Assembly: GCA_036272195.1 (NCBI GenBank)
Contig: DATAZE010000028.1
Coordinates: forward strand, 1 to 64,000
DNA from: DASXHY01 sp036272195
Lineage (GTDB): Bacteria > Verrucomicrobiota > Verrucomicrobiia > Limisphaerales > DASXHY01
DNA length: 64,000 nt
Direction of reading: 5' to 3'
Shown here: piece after piece, positions 35,723 to 44,553 of the stretch
Layout of the letters: every line of letters begins with the position of its first letter
Numbering within the stretch: the first letter of the stretch is position 1
Made by a program: the position numbers and the translations under genes
Notes under the pieces: generated by a model
What the model was told of the DNA's origin: nothing
Databases searched by the model: none
Seen by the model: the letters and a program-made list of their open reading frames with translations, nothing else

Positions 35723-36984
35723 GCCTTCGCGGCTTCCACCCCCACAAGGCAAACGTCATCTTCGAATTCCTGGCTGCCGGAAAAGCCCTGCACCTCCGCG
35801 AGCAATTCTCCAAACAATTTTTCAGCAGGCAGATGGATTCGCTTTCGGACGGCTTGCAGCAATCGTTCCTGGCCGAATTCCTCCCCCTGCCCGTTCGTCA
35901 CTTCGTAAATCCCGTCGGTAAATAAAAAAACCAAATCATCGGGCGCAAACGGACAGCGGCAGGTCGGATAATCCGTTTTCTCGAACAATCCCAGCGCCGG
36001 ACCATGCCGCGGATCGTAATCTTTAAGCGGGCGAACTTCGTTCGTACCGCGTTGCAAACGAAACGGGCTGGGATGTCCGGCGTTGGCAAAACGCAGTTCT
36101 CCCGCCGTCACGTCCGCGGTTGCGTAAAACGCCGTGGCCAGGAACGGCTCGCGCGTTCGTCGCAAAATCGCGCGCAGGCTGCGATTGATTTCCGTCAGAA
36201 ATCTTCCAGCATCCGCCGCCACGGGCATTAATTCCTCGATCAACCCGCGCATGATTGCCGTTATCAGTGCGGCCCGCATTCCGTGACCCATCACATCGCA
36301 GATAAAAACGCCCGCGGTTGAATCCGTGATGGCGAAGATATCGAAAAAATCCCCGCCCACCGCCTGCGCGGAAATATAGCGATGCGAGAATTTCAAAGCG
36401 CTGTCGCCAGGCGAAACCGAATGCGGGAAGGTCGGATACTGGTCCGGCAGGAAGATCTGCTGAATTTCCCGCGCCATATTAAAGTCCGATTCGAGCTGCG
36501 CATTTTTTTCGCGTAACTCGGCGGCGTAACGATGCAATTGCTCGCTCATCCGTTTCCGTTCGATGGCATAGCGCATCGCGCGCGCGAGCAACTGGCCATC
36601 CACCTGGCCTTTTATCAGGTAATCCTGCGCGCCTTCATGCACGGCGTTCAGCGCCACGGTCGTATCGTTCAAGCCGCTCAACACGATGATCGGCACGTGC
36701 GGGGCGCGTGCGTGCAGCCGCAAAAACGTTTCAATTCCATGGCTGTCCGGCAGCGACAAATCGGACAACACCACATCAACGCCTCCTTTACCCAACTCCC
36801 GCAGCCCATCTTCGAGCCGCCCGGCTTGCCGCATTTCGAACGCCGCGCCGTCCGCTTCGGCCAGCATGAGTTCGATCAATCGGGCATCGCCCGGGTTGTC
36901 TTCGATGAGCAGGGCACGAATTCGCGGGGCCGATGCCGTCAACCCGGCTTCAACTGCGCTTTGCTGCTGTGTTTCCGCAATCAT
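35707..36984 (-). CDS. Response regulator with SpoIIE/RsbU-type PP2C serine phosphatase output
   Basis: A protein of 425 residues. Receiver domain at about 20-140 (RALLIEDNPGDARLIELMLA, phosphoacceptor in DVVLSDLSLPDSHG, Lys in DYLIKGQ), a short coiled coil (about 145-175), then a PP2C SpoIIE domain at about 185-415 with metal-ligand positions in AVGGDFFDIFAI, VFICDVMGHGMRAAL, LRFANAGHPSP and DDLVFLFTDGIYEVTN. Such proteins dephosphorylate anti-sigma-factor antagonists under control of a kinase. No anti-sigma or STAS gene is visible here. The upstream bacteriophytochrome-like kinase and CheY-like regulator, on the same strand, are the likely partners. Confidence 0.92.
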   Translation of the reverse strand: MIAETQQQSAVEAGLTASAPRIRALLIEDNPGDARLIELMLAEADGAAFEMRQAGRLEDGLRELGKGGVDVVLSDLSLPDSHGIETFLRLHARAPHVPIIVLSGLNDTTVALNAVHEGAQDYLIKGQVDGQLLARAMRYAIERKRMSEQLHRYAAELREKNAQLESDFNMAREIQQIFLPDQYPTFPHSVSPGDSALKFSHRYISAQAVGGDFFDIFAITDSTAGVFICDVMGHGMRAALITAIMRGLIEELMPVAADAGRFLTEINRSLRAILRRTREPFLATAFYATADVTAGELRFANAGHPSPFRLQRGTNEVRPLKDYDPRHGPALGLFEKTDYPTCRCPFAPDDLVFLFTDGIYEVTNGQGEEFGQERLLQAVRKRIHLPAEKLFGELLAEVQGFSGSQEFEDDVCLVGVEAAKAQTRA

Positions 36985-37053
36985 TTCGCGAGACTACCTT
37001 TCTGACGTTTCGGTTCAAATGGGTTGAATCCGCCATAGACAACCGGCTCGTTT

Positions 37054-38652
37054 TCAAGGCTCAACCTCATTCCAAACCGGAATCGTGAAAAGAAACGTGG
37101 TGCCTTCGCCGGGCTTGGACTCGGCCCAAATCCGTCCGCCGTGGCGCTCGATGATTTTTTTGCATATCGCGAGGCCCATGCCGGTGCCGGGATATTCCTG
37201 GCGCGTGTGCAGCCGTTGAAACAGCACAAAAATCCGGCTGAAATTTTTGGGATCAATTCCGATTCCATTGTCTTTCACGTGGAAAAGCCATTCGTCGTTG
37301 TTGCGGCGCGCGCCGACATGTATCCGCGGCGGCATGGGGCCGTGAAATTTAATCGCATTGCCCAGGAGATTTTGAAACACCTGGGCCAATTGAACGCTAT
37401 CTCCTTCGACCGTTGGGAGTCTTTCGTGTTCGATCACGACGCCACTTTCATCGATTGCCACTTTTAAATTCGCCAGCACCGTTTCCAGCACGTGCTCACA
37501 GTCGGTCGGTCCCAGCGGACGGCCGCGAGTGTCCACGCGCGCGTAGGCCAGCAAATCCTGGATCAGCGTCCGCATCCGCCGGGCTCCATCTACTGCATAG
37601 CCAATAAACTCCCGCTCTTCCGTGCCGAGTTTCCCCTGGGCGCGACTGCTCAATAGTTCCAGATAACTGGTGATCATCCGCAGGGGCTCGGTCAAATCGT
37701 GCGATGCAACATAGGCGAATTGTTGCAGGTCGGTGTTGGAACGCTCGAGTTCGGCGGAGGTTTGTTTGAGTTTTTCCATGGCCTTCAACCGTTCTCGCTC
37801 GGCGCGGAAAAGCAATTTCGCGTTCCACCAAATGACCGCCGTGAAGAGCACGATGTTCGCGAAGGCGAAGAGGGAAATGCCCGATTCGATCTCGAAGAAA
37901 CCGTGTTTCTCGCTCGAGAAGCGCAGTGCGCCCAGCACCAGCGGAATTAAAATCGCCGCCGGCAACAACCGCCGCGCCATCGCGCCGCCGGTCGTATCGC
38001 TCGTAATCACCATCATTAATCCGCGGCCCGGCCGCGCCGCCAAGGCGGCCACACTGAACAATTCGAAACCGATCGCCGAATTCAGCGCCATGGGCAGCCG
38101 CGAACCAATCCGGTACAGCGGTAGCACGTGGTATCCATAACCAATCAACACCAGCAACGCCATAAGCCCGACGATCACGATAAACACCTGTGCGAGGCGA
38201 AATCCGCGGCGTGTCTCCACGTCCAACAAGAGCAGCACCATACCGCAACCGATAAATCCGAGAGCGGTGTTAATTCCGATCTCGTTCGGTCCGAAGAGAC
38301 CGGGTGAATTAACTTCCGTGCGGAAAAGCGTCTGGTCGAAATTAAGGTCGAACCCGAAAACGCATTCGGCGATTTTTTCCGCGCCACCGAGCAGAACAAT
38401 TGCGCCGCAAATGAGGATAATTTTATCCAGCCTTTTCCGGTTCGTTTTAGTGGCGCGCCGGAGCGCGACGCCGCAAAGGATGAAAAGCACCGCCGTCAAC
38501 GGATTCATCGCGATGAGATGCGGCGCGGCGCTTTTGAGAAGCTGGATATTGAAGAGCCACCCCAATAACACGGTGGCTCCAATGAGAATCACGACGACGC
38601 TTATCCAACGGGAAAAGCGCAAAAGAAATAGCTGTGACGCGGTTTGGGCCAT
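37054..38652 (-). CDS. Membrane sensor histidine kinase (HisKA/HATPase, phytochrome-kinase-like)
   Basis: A kinase of 532 residues. The N-terminal half has about eight hydrophobic helices (VVVILIGATVLLGWLF, TAVLFILCGVAL, FIVIVGLMALLVLIGY and others), an integral membrane sensor without a large outer domain. A coiled coil leads to HisKA with the phosphoacceptor in FAYVASHDLTEPLRMITSYL (about 317) and HATPase with FQNLLGNAIKFHG, DNGIGIDP and GTGMGLAICKKIIERHGG. The SHDLxEPLR form is usual for Cph1-type kinases paired with Rcp1-like regulators, and such a regulator is encoded directly upstream. The ATG at 38652 has AAGGAG six bases before it, which decides the start over the TTG at 38667. Confidence 0.93.
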   Translation of the reverse strand: MAQTASQLFLLRFSRWISVVVILIGATVLLGWLFNIQLLKSAAPHLIAMNPLTAVLFILCGVALRRATKTNRKRLDKIILICGAIVLLGGAEKIAECVFGFDLNFDQTLFRTEVNSPGLFGPNEIGINTALGFIGCGMVLLLLDVETRRGFRLAQVFIVIVGLMALLVLIGYGYHVLPLYRIGSRLPMALNSAIGFELFSVAALAARPGRGLMMVITSDTTGGAMARRLLPAAILIPLVLGALRFSSEKHGFFEIESGISLFAFANIVLFTAVIWWNAKLLFRAERERLKAMEKLKQTSAELERSNTDLQQFAYVASHDLTEPLRMITSYLELLSSRAQGKLGTEEREFIGYAVDGARRMRTLIQDLLAYARVDTRGRPLGPTDCEHVLETVLANLKVAIDESGVVIEHERLPTVEGDSVQLAQVFQNLLGNAIKFHGPMPPRIHVGARRNNDEWLFHVKDNGIGIDPKNFSRIFVLFQRLHTRQEYPGTGMGLAICKKIIERHGGRIWAESKPGEGTTFLFTIPVWNEVEP

Positions 38653-38813
38653 CGCTGCTCCTTGCAACCTCGGATAGTTTCAAACGGTTCCAGCCCAAAC
38701 CTACGTCGCTTTTTGAAAAAAGCCAGCGAACCGGTCAAACCATAGCTATTGAGAAGCCCTTAACGCAAAGGCGCAAGGGTTTTGAATCACCGAGGGATGG
38801 CGTTGAATTCGAA

Positions 38814-39335
38814 CTAAAGCCAGCTTCGACTGGCGCCGCCCTGATGCGCGGATTTCAGCGGAATTTGCGCGCCGATATTTTTGACCATGTCGACGAGGGA
38901 TCTAAAATTGGGCGGCTTGACGAGGTAGGAATTTGCGCCGTCTGCATACGCCCGGTGCATGTCCTCCCGCAACTCCGAACCCGAGAGCACAATGACCGGA
39001 AGATTTTTCAGCCGGGAATGGCTGCGGATCCATTTTAGGATTTCCAAGCCGGTCGCGCGGGGCATTTTGAGGTCCAGGAGCACCAGCTCGGGCAAACGAT
39101 AAAGCGTGCGATCGGCATACTTGCCGGTGCCGCTCAGGTATTCAATGACCTCACCGCCGTCTTCAATATTCTGAAGTTCAAAATCAACGTCGGCCTTGGC
39201 GCAGGCCACCTGCAGCAGCGTGGTGTCATTCGGATCGTCATCCACGTGCAACACGGTCACAGACTTTTTGGCCGGCTTTTTCGCTTTCTCAATCGGAGGC
39301 TGGCCCTCGGATTTGGTCGTCTCTGGCTTTCTCAT
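38814..39335 (-). CDS. CheY/Rcp1-like single-domain response regulator
   Basis: A protein of 173 residues: a Lys-rich lead (about 30 residues), then one receiver domain (VTVLHVDDDPNDTTLLQVAC, phosphoacceptor in PELVLLDLKMPRATG, Thr/Ser switch in VIVLSGSE, Lys in SYLVKPPN). There is no output domain, so it should act by protein contact or as a phosphotransfer intermediate. The WIRSHSRLKNLPVIVLSGSE form is typical of Rcp1-like regulators of Cph1-type kinases. It lies 161 bp before the kinase gene on the same strand. The ATG at 39335 is preferred to the frame opening at 39368. Confidence 0.92.
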   Translation of the reverse strand: MRKPETTKSEGQPPIEKAKKPAKKSVTVLHVDDDPNDTTLLQVACAKADVDFELQNIEDGGEVIEYLSGTGKYADRTLYRLPELVLLDLKMPRATGLEILKWIRSHSRLKNLPVIVLSGSELREDMHRAYADGANSYLVKPPNFRSLVDMVKNIGAQIPLKSAHQGGASRSWL

Positions 39336-39531
39336 GGCACGTTCTGCGATGCAGTCTTGAGGTGGCAATCGTGCCGCGAACGAAAATCACCCTACTCCTT
39401 TGACCGTGTGAGTCAAAATGTATTTCCGAAAATTATTAACACCGTGGGGATAACTTCATGTGTTGAAACATACGGAGAACCGCTTTGGTGGCAGAGTTAT
39501 TGCTAAAAATTTCGATTGATGGCCTGTTGCC

Positions 39532-40383
39532 TTAACGCACAAACTCGAGTTCCTGCCGGTGCGGAATCAAGCCGCGCTCGAATGCCTGACCGAGGAAGCG
39601 CCGAATCGAATCCCTGCCCCGCTCGCCGTAATCAAGCGTCCAATGGTTCACATACATCCCCACGAATTTATCGGCCAGGTCGCGGCCCATGTCCCGGGCG
39701 TATTGCAACGCGTGCTGCACCGCTTCGGCGCGGTGGTCCAGGCTGAATTGAATGCTCGCCGTTAACACATCGGAAATTTGTTTGCGCACCTCCGGCGCAA
39801 ATCGCTTGTGAATCACATTGCCGCCGAGCGGCAATGGCAGGCCATCATTTTGCCTTCCCCACCACACGCCTAGGTCTTCGCACACGACCAGTCCTTCGTT
39901 CTGATAAGTCAGTTGGCCTTCATGAATGATCAAGCCCACATCCGCCCTGCCCGATTTCACCGTGGCGAAAATCTGATCGAACGGCACGACCACGTAATCA
40001 AACTCGTTCGCCGGTTTGCCCAGCCATAACTGCAACGCCAGAAACGCGCTGGTCATCGTGCCGGGCACGGCGATTTTTTTTTGCGCAATTTCCTCGCGGG
40101 AAAACTTTTGTTTGGCAACGAGCATCGGCCCGTAGCCGTCACCCATGCTGGCGCCGCTCGGTAAGAGCGCGTATTTATCACTCACGTAGGCGTAGGCATG
40201 AATGCTGACGGCGGAGATATCCAACTCTCCGCGCGTGGCCCGCTCGTTCAATGTCTGAATGTCCTGCAAAATGTGCTCAAACCGAAAGCCGTGCGCCGGG
40301 ATCAATTCCTTCGCCAGGCCGTAAAACATGAAGGCGTCGTCCGGGTCCGGCGAATGTCCGAGCGTCAAGGTGCGTTGATCCAT
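39532..40383 (-). CDS. mqnD: 1,4-dihydroxy-6-naphthoate synthase (futalosine menaquinone pathway)
   Basis: A protein of 283 residues, the normal MqnD size. It converts cyclic de-hypoxanthine futalosine to 1,4-dihydroxy-6-naphthoate in the alternative menaquinone route. Recognisable text: LTLGHSPDPDDAFMFYGLAK, HILQDIQTLNERATRGELDI, SVSIHAYAYVSDKYALLPSG, GSTS-like loop AVPGTMTSAFLALQLWLG and RADVGLIIHEGQLTYQNEGL. The fold is that of periplasmic binding proteins, with no signal peptide. The frame is open upstream to 40788 through an intergenic palindrome and the helicase gene, which is spurious; the ATG at 40383 matches family starts, and an ATG at 40419 inside the repeat is a weaker option. Other mqn genes are not in the window. 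Confidence 0.95.
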   Translation of the reverse strand: MDQRTLTLGHSPDPDDAFMFYGLAKELIPAHGFRFEHILQDIQTLNERATRGELDISAVSIHAYAYVSDKYALLPSGASMGDGYGPMLVAKQKFSREEIAQKKIAVPGTMTSAFLALQLWLGKPANEFDYVVVPFDQIFATVKSGRADVGLIIHEGQLTYQNEGLVVCEDLGVWWGRQNDGLPLPLGGNVIHKRFAPEVRKQISDVLTASIQFSLDHRAEAVQHALQYARDMGRDLADKFVGMYVNHWTLDYGERGRDSIRRFLGQAFERGLIPHRQELEFVR

Positions 40384-40392
40384 TTGAAAATC

Positions 40393-40461
40393 GTAGCAGT
40401 CGACATAAGGAGGCTCCATATTTTTCCGGAAAGATTTGAGCCTTCTTACGTCGGCTGCTAC
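40393..40461. repeat. REP-like imperfect palindrome between mqnD and the helicase gene
   Basis: GTAGCAGTCGACATAAGGAG (continuing GCTC, 40393-40416) pairs with GAGCCTTCTTACGTCGGCTG (continuing CTAC, 40438-40461): 21 of 24 positions complementary, loop of 21 nt. The GTAGCAGCCGACGTAAG word is one I recall as dispersed in verrucomicrobial intergenic DNA. It could also be a bidirectional hairpin between the two divergent promoters. Confidence 0.65.
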
Positions 40462-40561
40462 GCATAAAAAAGGCCTGTCAAGTTTCCATTCGCGAAAAAG
40501 TTTTCCACAATGCGCGTCTGCGCTTGCCCGCAGATTTTTTCTGCGCGATAAACTTCGCCTG

Positions 40562-42667
40562 ATGTTGAATCTCAGTTCGCTCAATCCCCAGCAGCGTCTT
40601 GCCGCCGAGACGCTGAAAGGGCCGGTCTTGATTCTGGCCGGCGCCGGGACGGGCAAAACGCGCGTCATCACATTCCGCATTGCCCACATGGTTGAGCGCG
40701 GGATTGCGCCCGGAAACATCCTCGGGGTCACTTTCACGAACAAGGCCGCGCGGGAAATGCAGGAGCGCGTCCGCAAGCTCATTCCCAAGCCGCGTCATTC
40801 GAAATCCGAAACCCGGGATACGAAACCGGAACGACCGACCATTTGCACCTTCCACTCGCTGTGCGTGCGCATTCTCCGGCAGCACATTGAAAAGCTCGGC
40901 TACAAGCGCAATTTCGTCATCTACGACGAGTCGGAGCAGCTTAGCGCCGTTAAAAAAATCCTGGCGCAGATTTCCGCGAAGGGCGAAAAGACTGATCCTT
41001 CCGCTATTCTCAGCCTGTTGAGCCGCTATAAAAATGGCGGGGAACGCTCAGCCGCCTTTGCCGATGAAAGCTTGCGCGCGATGGCCGAGCACATTCGCAA
41101 ACGCTACGAATCCGCTTTGCACGCGTGCAACGCGGTCGATTTCGACGACCTGATCCTGCTCACGTTGCGGCTGTTCAAGGAGCATCCCGATGCGCTGGAA
41201 GCCTGCCGCACGAAATATCGCTACGTGATGGTGGATGAATACCAGGACACCAATGCGGCGCAGTTTGAGCTTGTCCACGCGCTCACGCAGGAGCATCGCA
41301 ACCTGTGCGTCGTGGGCGATGACGATCAGAGCATTTACGGCTGGCGCGGCGCGGAAATTTCCAACCTGCTCGATATGGAAAAACATTTTCCCGAGGTCAA
41401 AGTTGTCAAACTCGAGCAGAATTATCGATCCACCAACACCATTTTGCGCGCCGCGAACATGGTCATCAAAAACAACCTGCGGCGCCGCGGGAAACAGCTA
41501 TGGTCCGAGAAAGGCGACGGTCCAAAAATTCTTCTGCACGCGTTTAACGACGACGAAGAGGAAGCGCGCACGGTCGTGGATCAAATCAATTACGCCCGGC
41601 TGGCGCGGCGGATTCCGTGGGGCGACAACGCAATTTTGTTCCGCACCAACCAGCAATCGCGTCCGCTGGAAACGGCGTTGCGTACGGCGGGCGTGCGTTA
41701 TCATCTAATTGGCGGACAAAGCTTTTTTGATCGCCGCGAAATCCGCGATTTCCTCGCGTATCTCAAGACGTTCCTCAACCCGGATGACGACATCAGCCTG
41801 CTGCGCATCGCGAACACGCCCGCGCGCGGCCTGAGCGATGTCACCATGGAGCGACTTCTCGGCGCCAGCCACGAACGCAAGGGATCGGTTTTCGCGGCGA
41901 TGAAAAATCCGGCGGTCACGACGACTTTTCAGACGAAGACGCGGGAGAGTATTGAGGCGTTTGTGGAATTTATCGAGCGGACGCAGGCGGGAATTCAGAT
42001 TGAACATGGGGCGAGCGCCGCGCCTGCTTCGATCTCGTCGCCGGACGCTGAAGATGGAGACAGGCCGGTTGCCAGTTCTACATTGGGAACCTGGGCCGCA
42101 GAGTTCCTTGACGAAATCGGTTACTTCAACGAACTGCGCCGCGGTGAAAAAAATCCCGATGCCGCCGACAACCGCATTCGTAATCTGAAGGAACTGATGG
42201 CGACGATGGACAATGCCGGCTCGCCTACTCAATCAGCTTCCGAACGGCTGCACAGTTTTCTGGAAGACATCACGCTCGACAGCGAACGCGAAGATGAAGA
42301 GAAAGAAGCTGGAGACGCAGTGACGCTTATTACGATGCACAGTTGCAAGGGGCTGGAGTTCCCAAATGTGTATGTGGTGGGGCTGGAAGATGGCTTGCTG
42401 CCGCACTCGCGCTCGAAAGTGGAAGGGACGCTGGACGAAGAACGCCGTTTATTTTACGTGGCCATCACCCGCGCGATGCAGACGCTGACGATCAGTCATT
42501 GCGGCGGGCGAAAAAAATACGGCCAGTTGATGCCCTGCCATCCCTCGCAATTTCTCAAAGAACTTCCGCCCGAACTCATCGAGCACGCCGACGAAAAAGC
42601 GAAAACGCCGGTCCCTACCGAGTCGGGAAAAGACATGTTTTCGGCCATGCGCGACTCGCTGGGTTAA
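40562..42667 (+). CDS. UvrD/Rep/PcrA-type superfamily 1 DNA helicase
   Basis: A protein of 701 residues. It unwinds DNA 3'-5' using ATP in repair or replication restart. Motifs in order: Q-motif LNPQQRLAAE (about 8), Walker A GPVLILAGAGTGKTRVITFR (about 26), motif Ia GVTFTNKAAREMQERV, Ic CTFHSLCVRIL, Walker B MVDEYQDTN (about 223), motif III VVGDDDQSIYGWRGAE, motif IV KLEQNYRSTNTIL, motif V TLITMHSCKGLEFPNVYVVG and motif VI EERRLFYVAITRAMQTL. The C-terminus is short and lacks the PcrA Tudor-like extension. The frame is open from a TTG at 40436 through the repeat; the ATG at 40562 fits the family start. Neighbour mqnD is divergent. Confidence 0.95.
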   Translation: MLNLSSLNPQQRLAAETLKGPVLILAGAGTGKTRVITFRIAHMVERGIAPGNILGVTFTNKAAREMQERVRKLIPKPRHSKSETRDTKPERPTICTFHSLCVRILRQHIEKLGYKRNFVIYDESEQLSAVKKILAQISAKGEKTDPSAILSLLSRYKNGGERSAAFADESLRAMAEHIRKRYESALHACNAVDFDDLILLTLRLFKEHPDALEACRTKYRYVMVDEYQDTNAAQFELVHALTQEHRNLCVVGDDDQSIYGWRGAEISNLLDMEKHFPEVKVVKLEQNYRSTNTILRAANMVIKNNLRRRGKQLWSEKGDGPKILLHAFNDDEEEARTVVDQINYARLARRIPWGDNAILFRTNQQSRPLETALRTAGVRYHLIGGQSFFDRREIRDFLAYLKTFLNPDDDISLLRIANTPARGLSDVTMERLLGASHERKGSVFAAMKNPAVTTTFQTKTRESIEAFVEFIERTQAGIQIEHGASAAPASISSPDAEDGDRPVASSTLGTWAAEFLDEIGYFNELRRGEKNPDAADNRIRNLKELMATMDNAGSPTQSASERLHSFLEDITLDSEREDEEKEAGDAVTLITMHSCKGLEFPNVYVVGLEDGLLPHSRSKVEGTLDEERRLFYVAITRAMQTLTISHCGGRKKYGQLMPCHPSQFLKELPPELIEHADEKAKTPVPTESGKDMFSAMRDSLG

Positions 42668-42705
42668 AGAGAATCGGCACGCAGCTTGCTCATTTCCTGA
42701 GGGTT

Positions 42706-44319
42706 ATGACCAAGAGACGCTTTCTATCAGCTGCCGTTATTTTTTTGGCCTTTAGCGCAGTTTTCCTAAGGGCGGCGACTCTTTTTGTCAGTCCCGGCAG
42801 TCCCAATCCGACGCCGCCATTCTCAAGTTGGGACACCGCTGCCCACACCATTCAGGACGCCGTTGATGCGGCGACCGACAATGATTTGGTTCTTGTGACT
42901 AACGGTCTATATAACGCCGGTGGTCATATAATGCGTGAGACTGTTACCAATCGCGTCGCCATTTCAAAACCGTTGACCGTGCAAAGCGTCAATGGACCGG
43001 CGGTCACCATCATTGAGGGTTATCAACTGCCCAGCACCACCAATGGTCCGGGGGGGGCCGTGCGGTGTGTCTACATGACGAACAACACCGCCTTGACCGG
43101 ATTTACCCTCACACATGGGGCCACGGACACCAATTATTCATTAAACTATGACGTCTTTGGAGGTGGTGCCTACTGCGACAACTTCACAAATTGTGTGTTG
43201 TCCAATTGCGTGATCATAGCCAATTCAGCTGGCAATTCTGGCGGCGGGGTCGTATCCGGCACATTGAATAACTGCGTCGTCAGCAGCAACTCAGCGATCA
43301 GTGGTGGCGGTGGCGGAGTCGATTTCAGCACGCTCAACCATTGTGTTATCGAAGGCAACCAAGCGCCGGAAGGAGCCGGAGCGTATGGCAATGTGCCCAA
43401 CTACGACGGATATTGGACCTCCCTTAATTATTGTGTCCTGATCGGCAACTCTGCGACGCATGACGGCGGCGGCGCATCCGGCTACGTCTTGAATAATTGC
43501 CTGGTGGTTGGTAACAGCGCTCAAACCGGTGGCGGAGTCAGTGATAGCCGTATGTTCAATTGCACTGTGGTTAGCAATTCGGCAACAACCGGCGCCGGAG
43601 CCGAAGACGCCTTTGTCCTGAACTGCATTGTTTATTATAACAATGGCCCAAATCTCAGTGGAGTGGGAGGCGTCGTTGAAAACACTGAGTTCACGTGCAC
43701 GACACCGCTTCCGTTTTCTTTCTTGCCCGGAAACTTCACGGACGCGCCGAGGTTTGTAAATCCATCGACAGGAGACTACCGTTTGCAACCCAATTCCCCT
43801 TGCATCAATTCGGGAAATAATTCGCTCCTTACGGTCACAAACAATTACTTCTTTGATCCTACGCACGCCTATCTCACGGTTATCAGCAGCGATCTCGACG
43901 ACAATCCTCGCATAGCGGGCGGCAACGTGGATGCCGGGGCGTATGAATTTCAATCGCCTACGTCGGTCATTTCGTATGCCTGGCTGACGCAAAATGGTTT
44001 TCCGACGGATGGTTCGGCCGATTTCGCAGATCCCGATCATGATGGCATGAACAATTGGCAGGAATGGCACGCAGGCACCATCCCGACTGATCCCAATTCC
44101 GTGCTGAAATTGGCCGTCACCGACTCGAGCGCGTCCGGCACAACGGTCACCTGGCAAGGTCTGACTAACATTACCTATTACGTACAACGCACCTTTTCGT
44201 TGGATAGCCCATTTTCGACGATTCAGAGCGACATTAGCAGACTAACCGGCACAAACAGTTTTACCGACACCAATGGTCCCGGCAATGCGGCAGCCTTTTA
44301 TCGCGTCGGCGTTCAATAA
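42706..44319 (+). CDS. Secreted right-handed beta-helix protein with calcium-binding-like loop
   Basis: A protein of 537 residues from the ATG at 42706; the frame continues upstream inside the helicase gene, but only this start gives a signal peptide (FLSAAVIFLAFSAVFLRA). The body is a pectate-lyase-like beta-helix: IQDAVDAATDNDLVLVTNGL opens it, and short rungs repeat N-C-x-[VI]-x-x-N-[SA] (NCVIIANSAGNSGGG, NCVVSSNSAISGGGG, NCLVVGNSAQTGGG). Then comes an EF-hand/thrombospondin-3-like loop DPDHDGMNNWQEWHAGT and a C-terminal module ending AAFYRVGVQ. No catalytic site is recognised, so it may bind rather than cut polysaccharide. A terminator follows at 44409. Confidence 0.83.
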   Translation: MTKRRFLSAAVIFLAFSAVFLRAATLFVSPGSPNPTPPFSSWDTAAHTIQDAVDAATDNDLVLVTNGLYNAGGHIMRETVTNRVAISKPLTVQSVNGPAVTIIEGYQLPSTTNGPGGAVRCVYMTNNTALTGFTLTHGATDTNYSLNYDVFGGGAYCDNFTNCVLSNCVIIANSAGNSGGGVVSGTLNNCVVSSNSAISGGGGGVDFSTLNHCVIEGNQAPEGAGAYGNVPNYDGYWTSLNYCVLIGNSATHDGGGASGYVLNNCLVVGNSAQTGGGVSDSRMFNCTVVSNSATTGAGAEDAFVLNCIVYYNNGPNLSGVGGVVENTEFTCTTPLPFSFLPGNFTDAPRFVNPSTGDYRLQPNSPCINSGNNSLLTVTNNYFFDPTHAYLTVISSDLDDNPRIAGGNVDAGAYEFQSPTSVISYAWLTQNGFPTDGSADFADPDHDGMNNWQEWHAGTIPTDPNSVLKLAVTDSSASGTTVTWQGLTNITYYVQRTFSLDSPFSTIQSDISRLTGTNSFTDTNGPGNAAAFYRVGVQ

Positions 44320-44408
44320 CGGAGGTAAAGACCCTACTAGAAAAATTGATTGTGCTAAGCGATACTTCAAATGTCTTAACGAAGTAATAAAACACAACGT
44401 AGGACAGT

Positions 44409-44441
44409 GAGCGGTTCTTCGGAACTGCTCTTTTTGTTTTT
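44409..44441 (+). terminator. Intrinsic terminator after the beta-helix gene
   Basis: Stem GAGCGGTTC, loop TTCG, stem GAACTGCTC (one G-U pair), followed by TTTTTGTTTTT. It lies 89 bp after the stop at 44319 and about 113 bp before the next gene on the same strand. Confidence 0.88.
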
Positions 44442-44553
44442 CAGCGCAGCCACCAAATACGAGGAGAAAGCCACGGCTTCGGTTTTTCCGTCAATGAAGT
44501 AAGGGTTCACCCCATTTGCGTCTGATTTTTCTTTTGCCAAAGTCCGCAGCGAA

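Noticed and set aside
40384..40788. Long N-terminal extension of MqnD
   Set aside because: It crosses the palindrome and the helicase gene; family length and the ATG at 40383 exclude it.
42343..42705. N-terminal extension of the beta-helix protein into the helicase gene
   Set aside because: The extension is out-of-frame helicase sequence; the signal peptide begins at the ATG at 42706.
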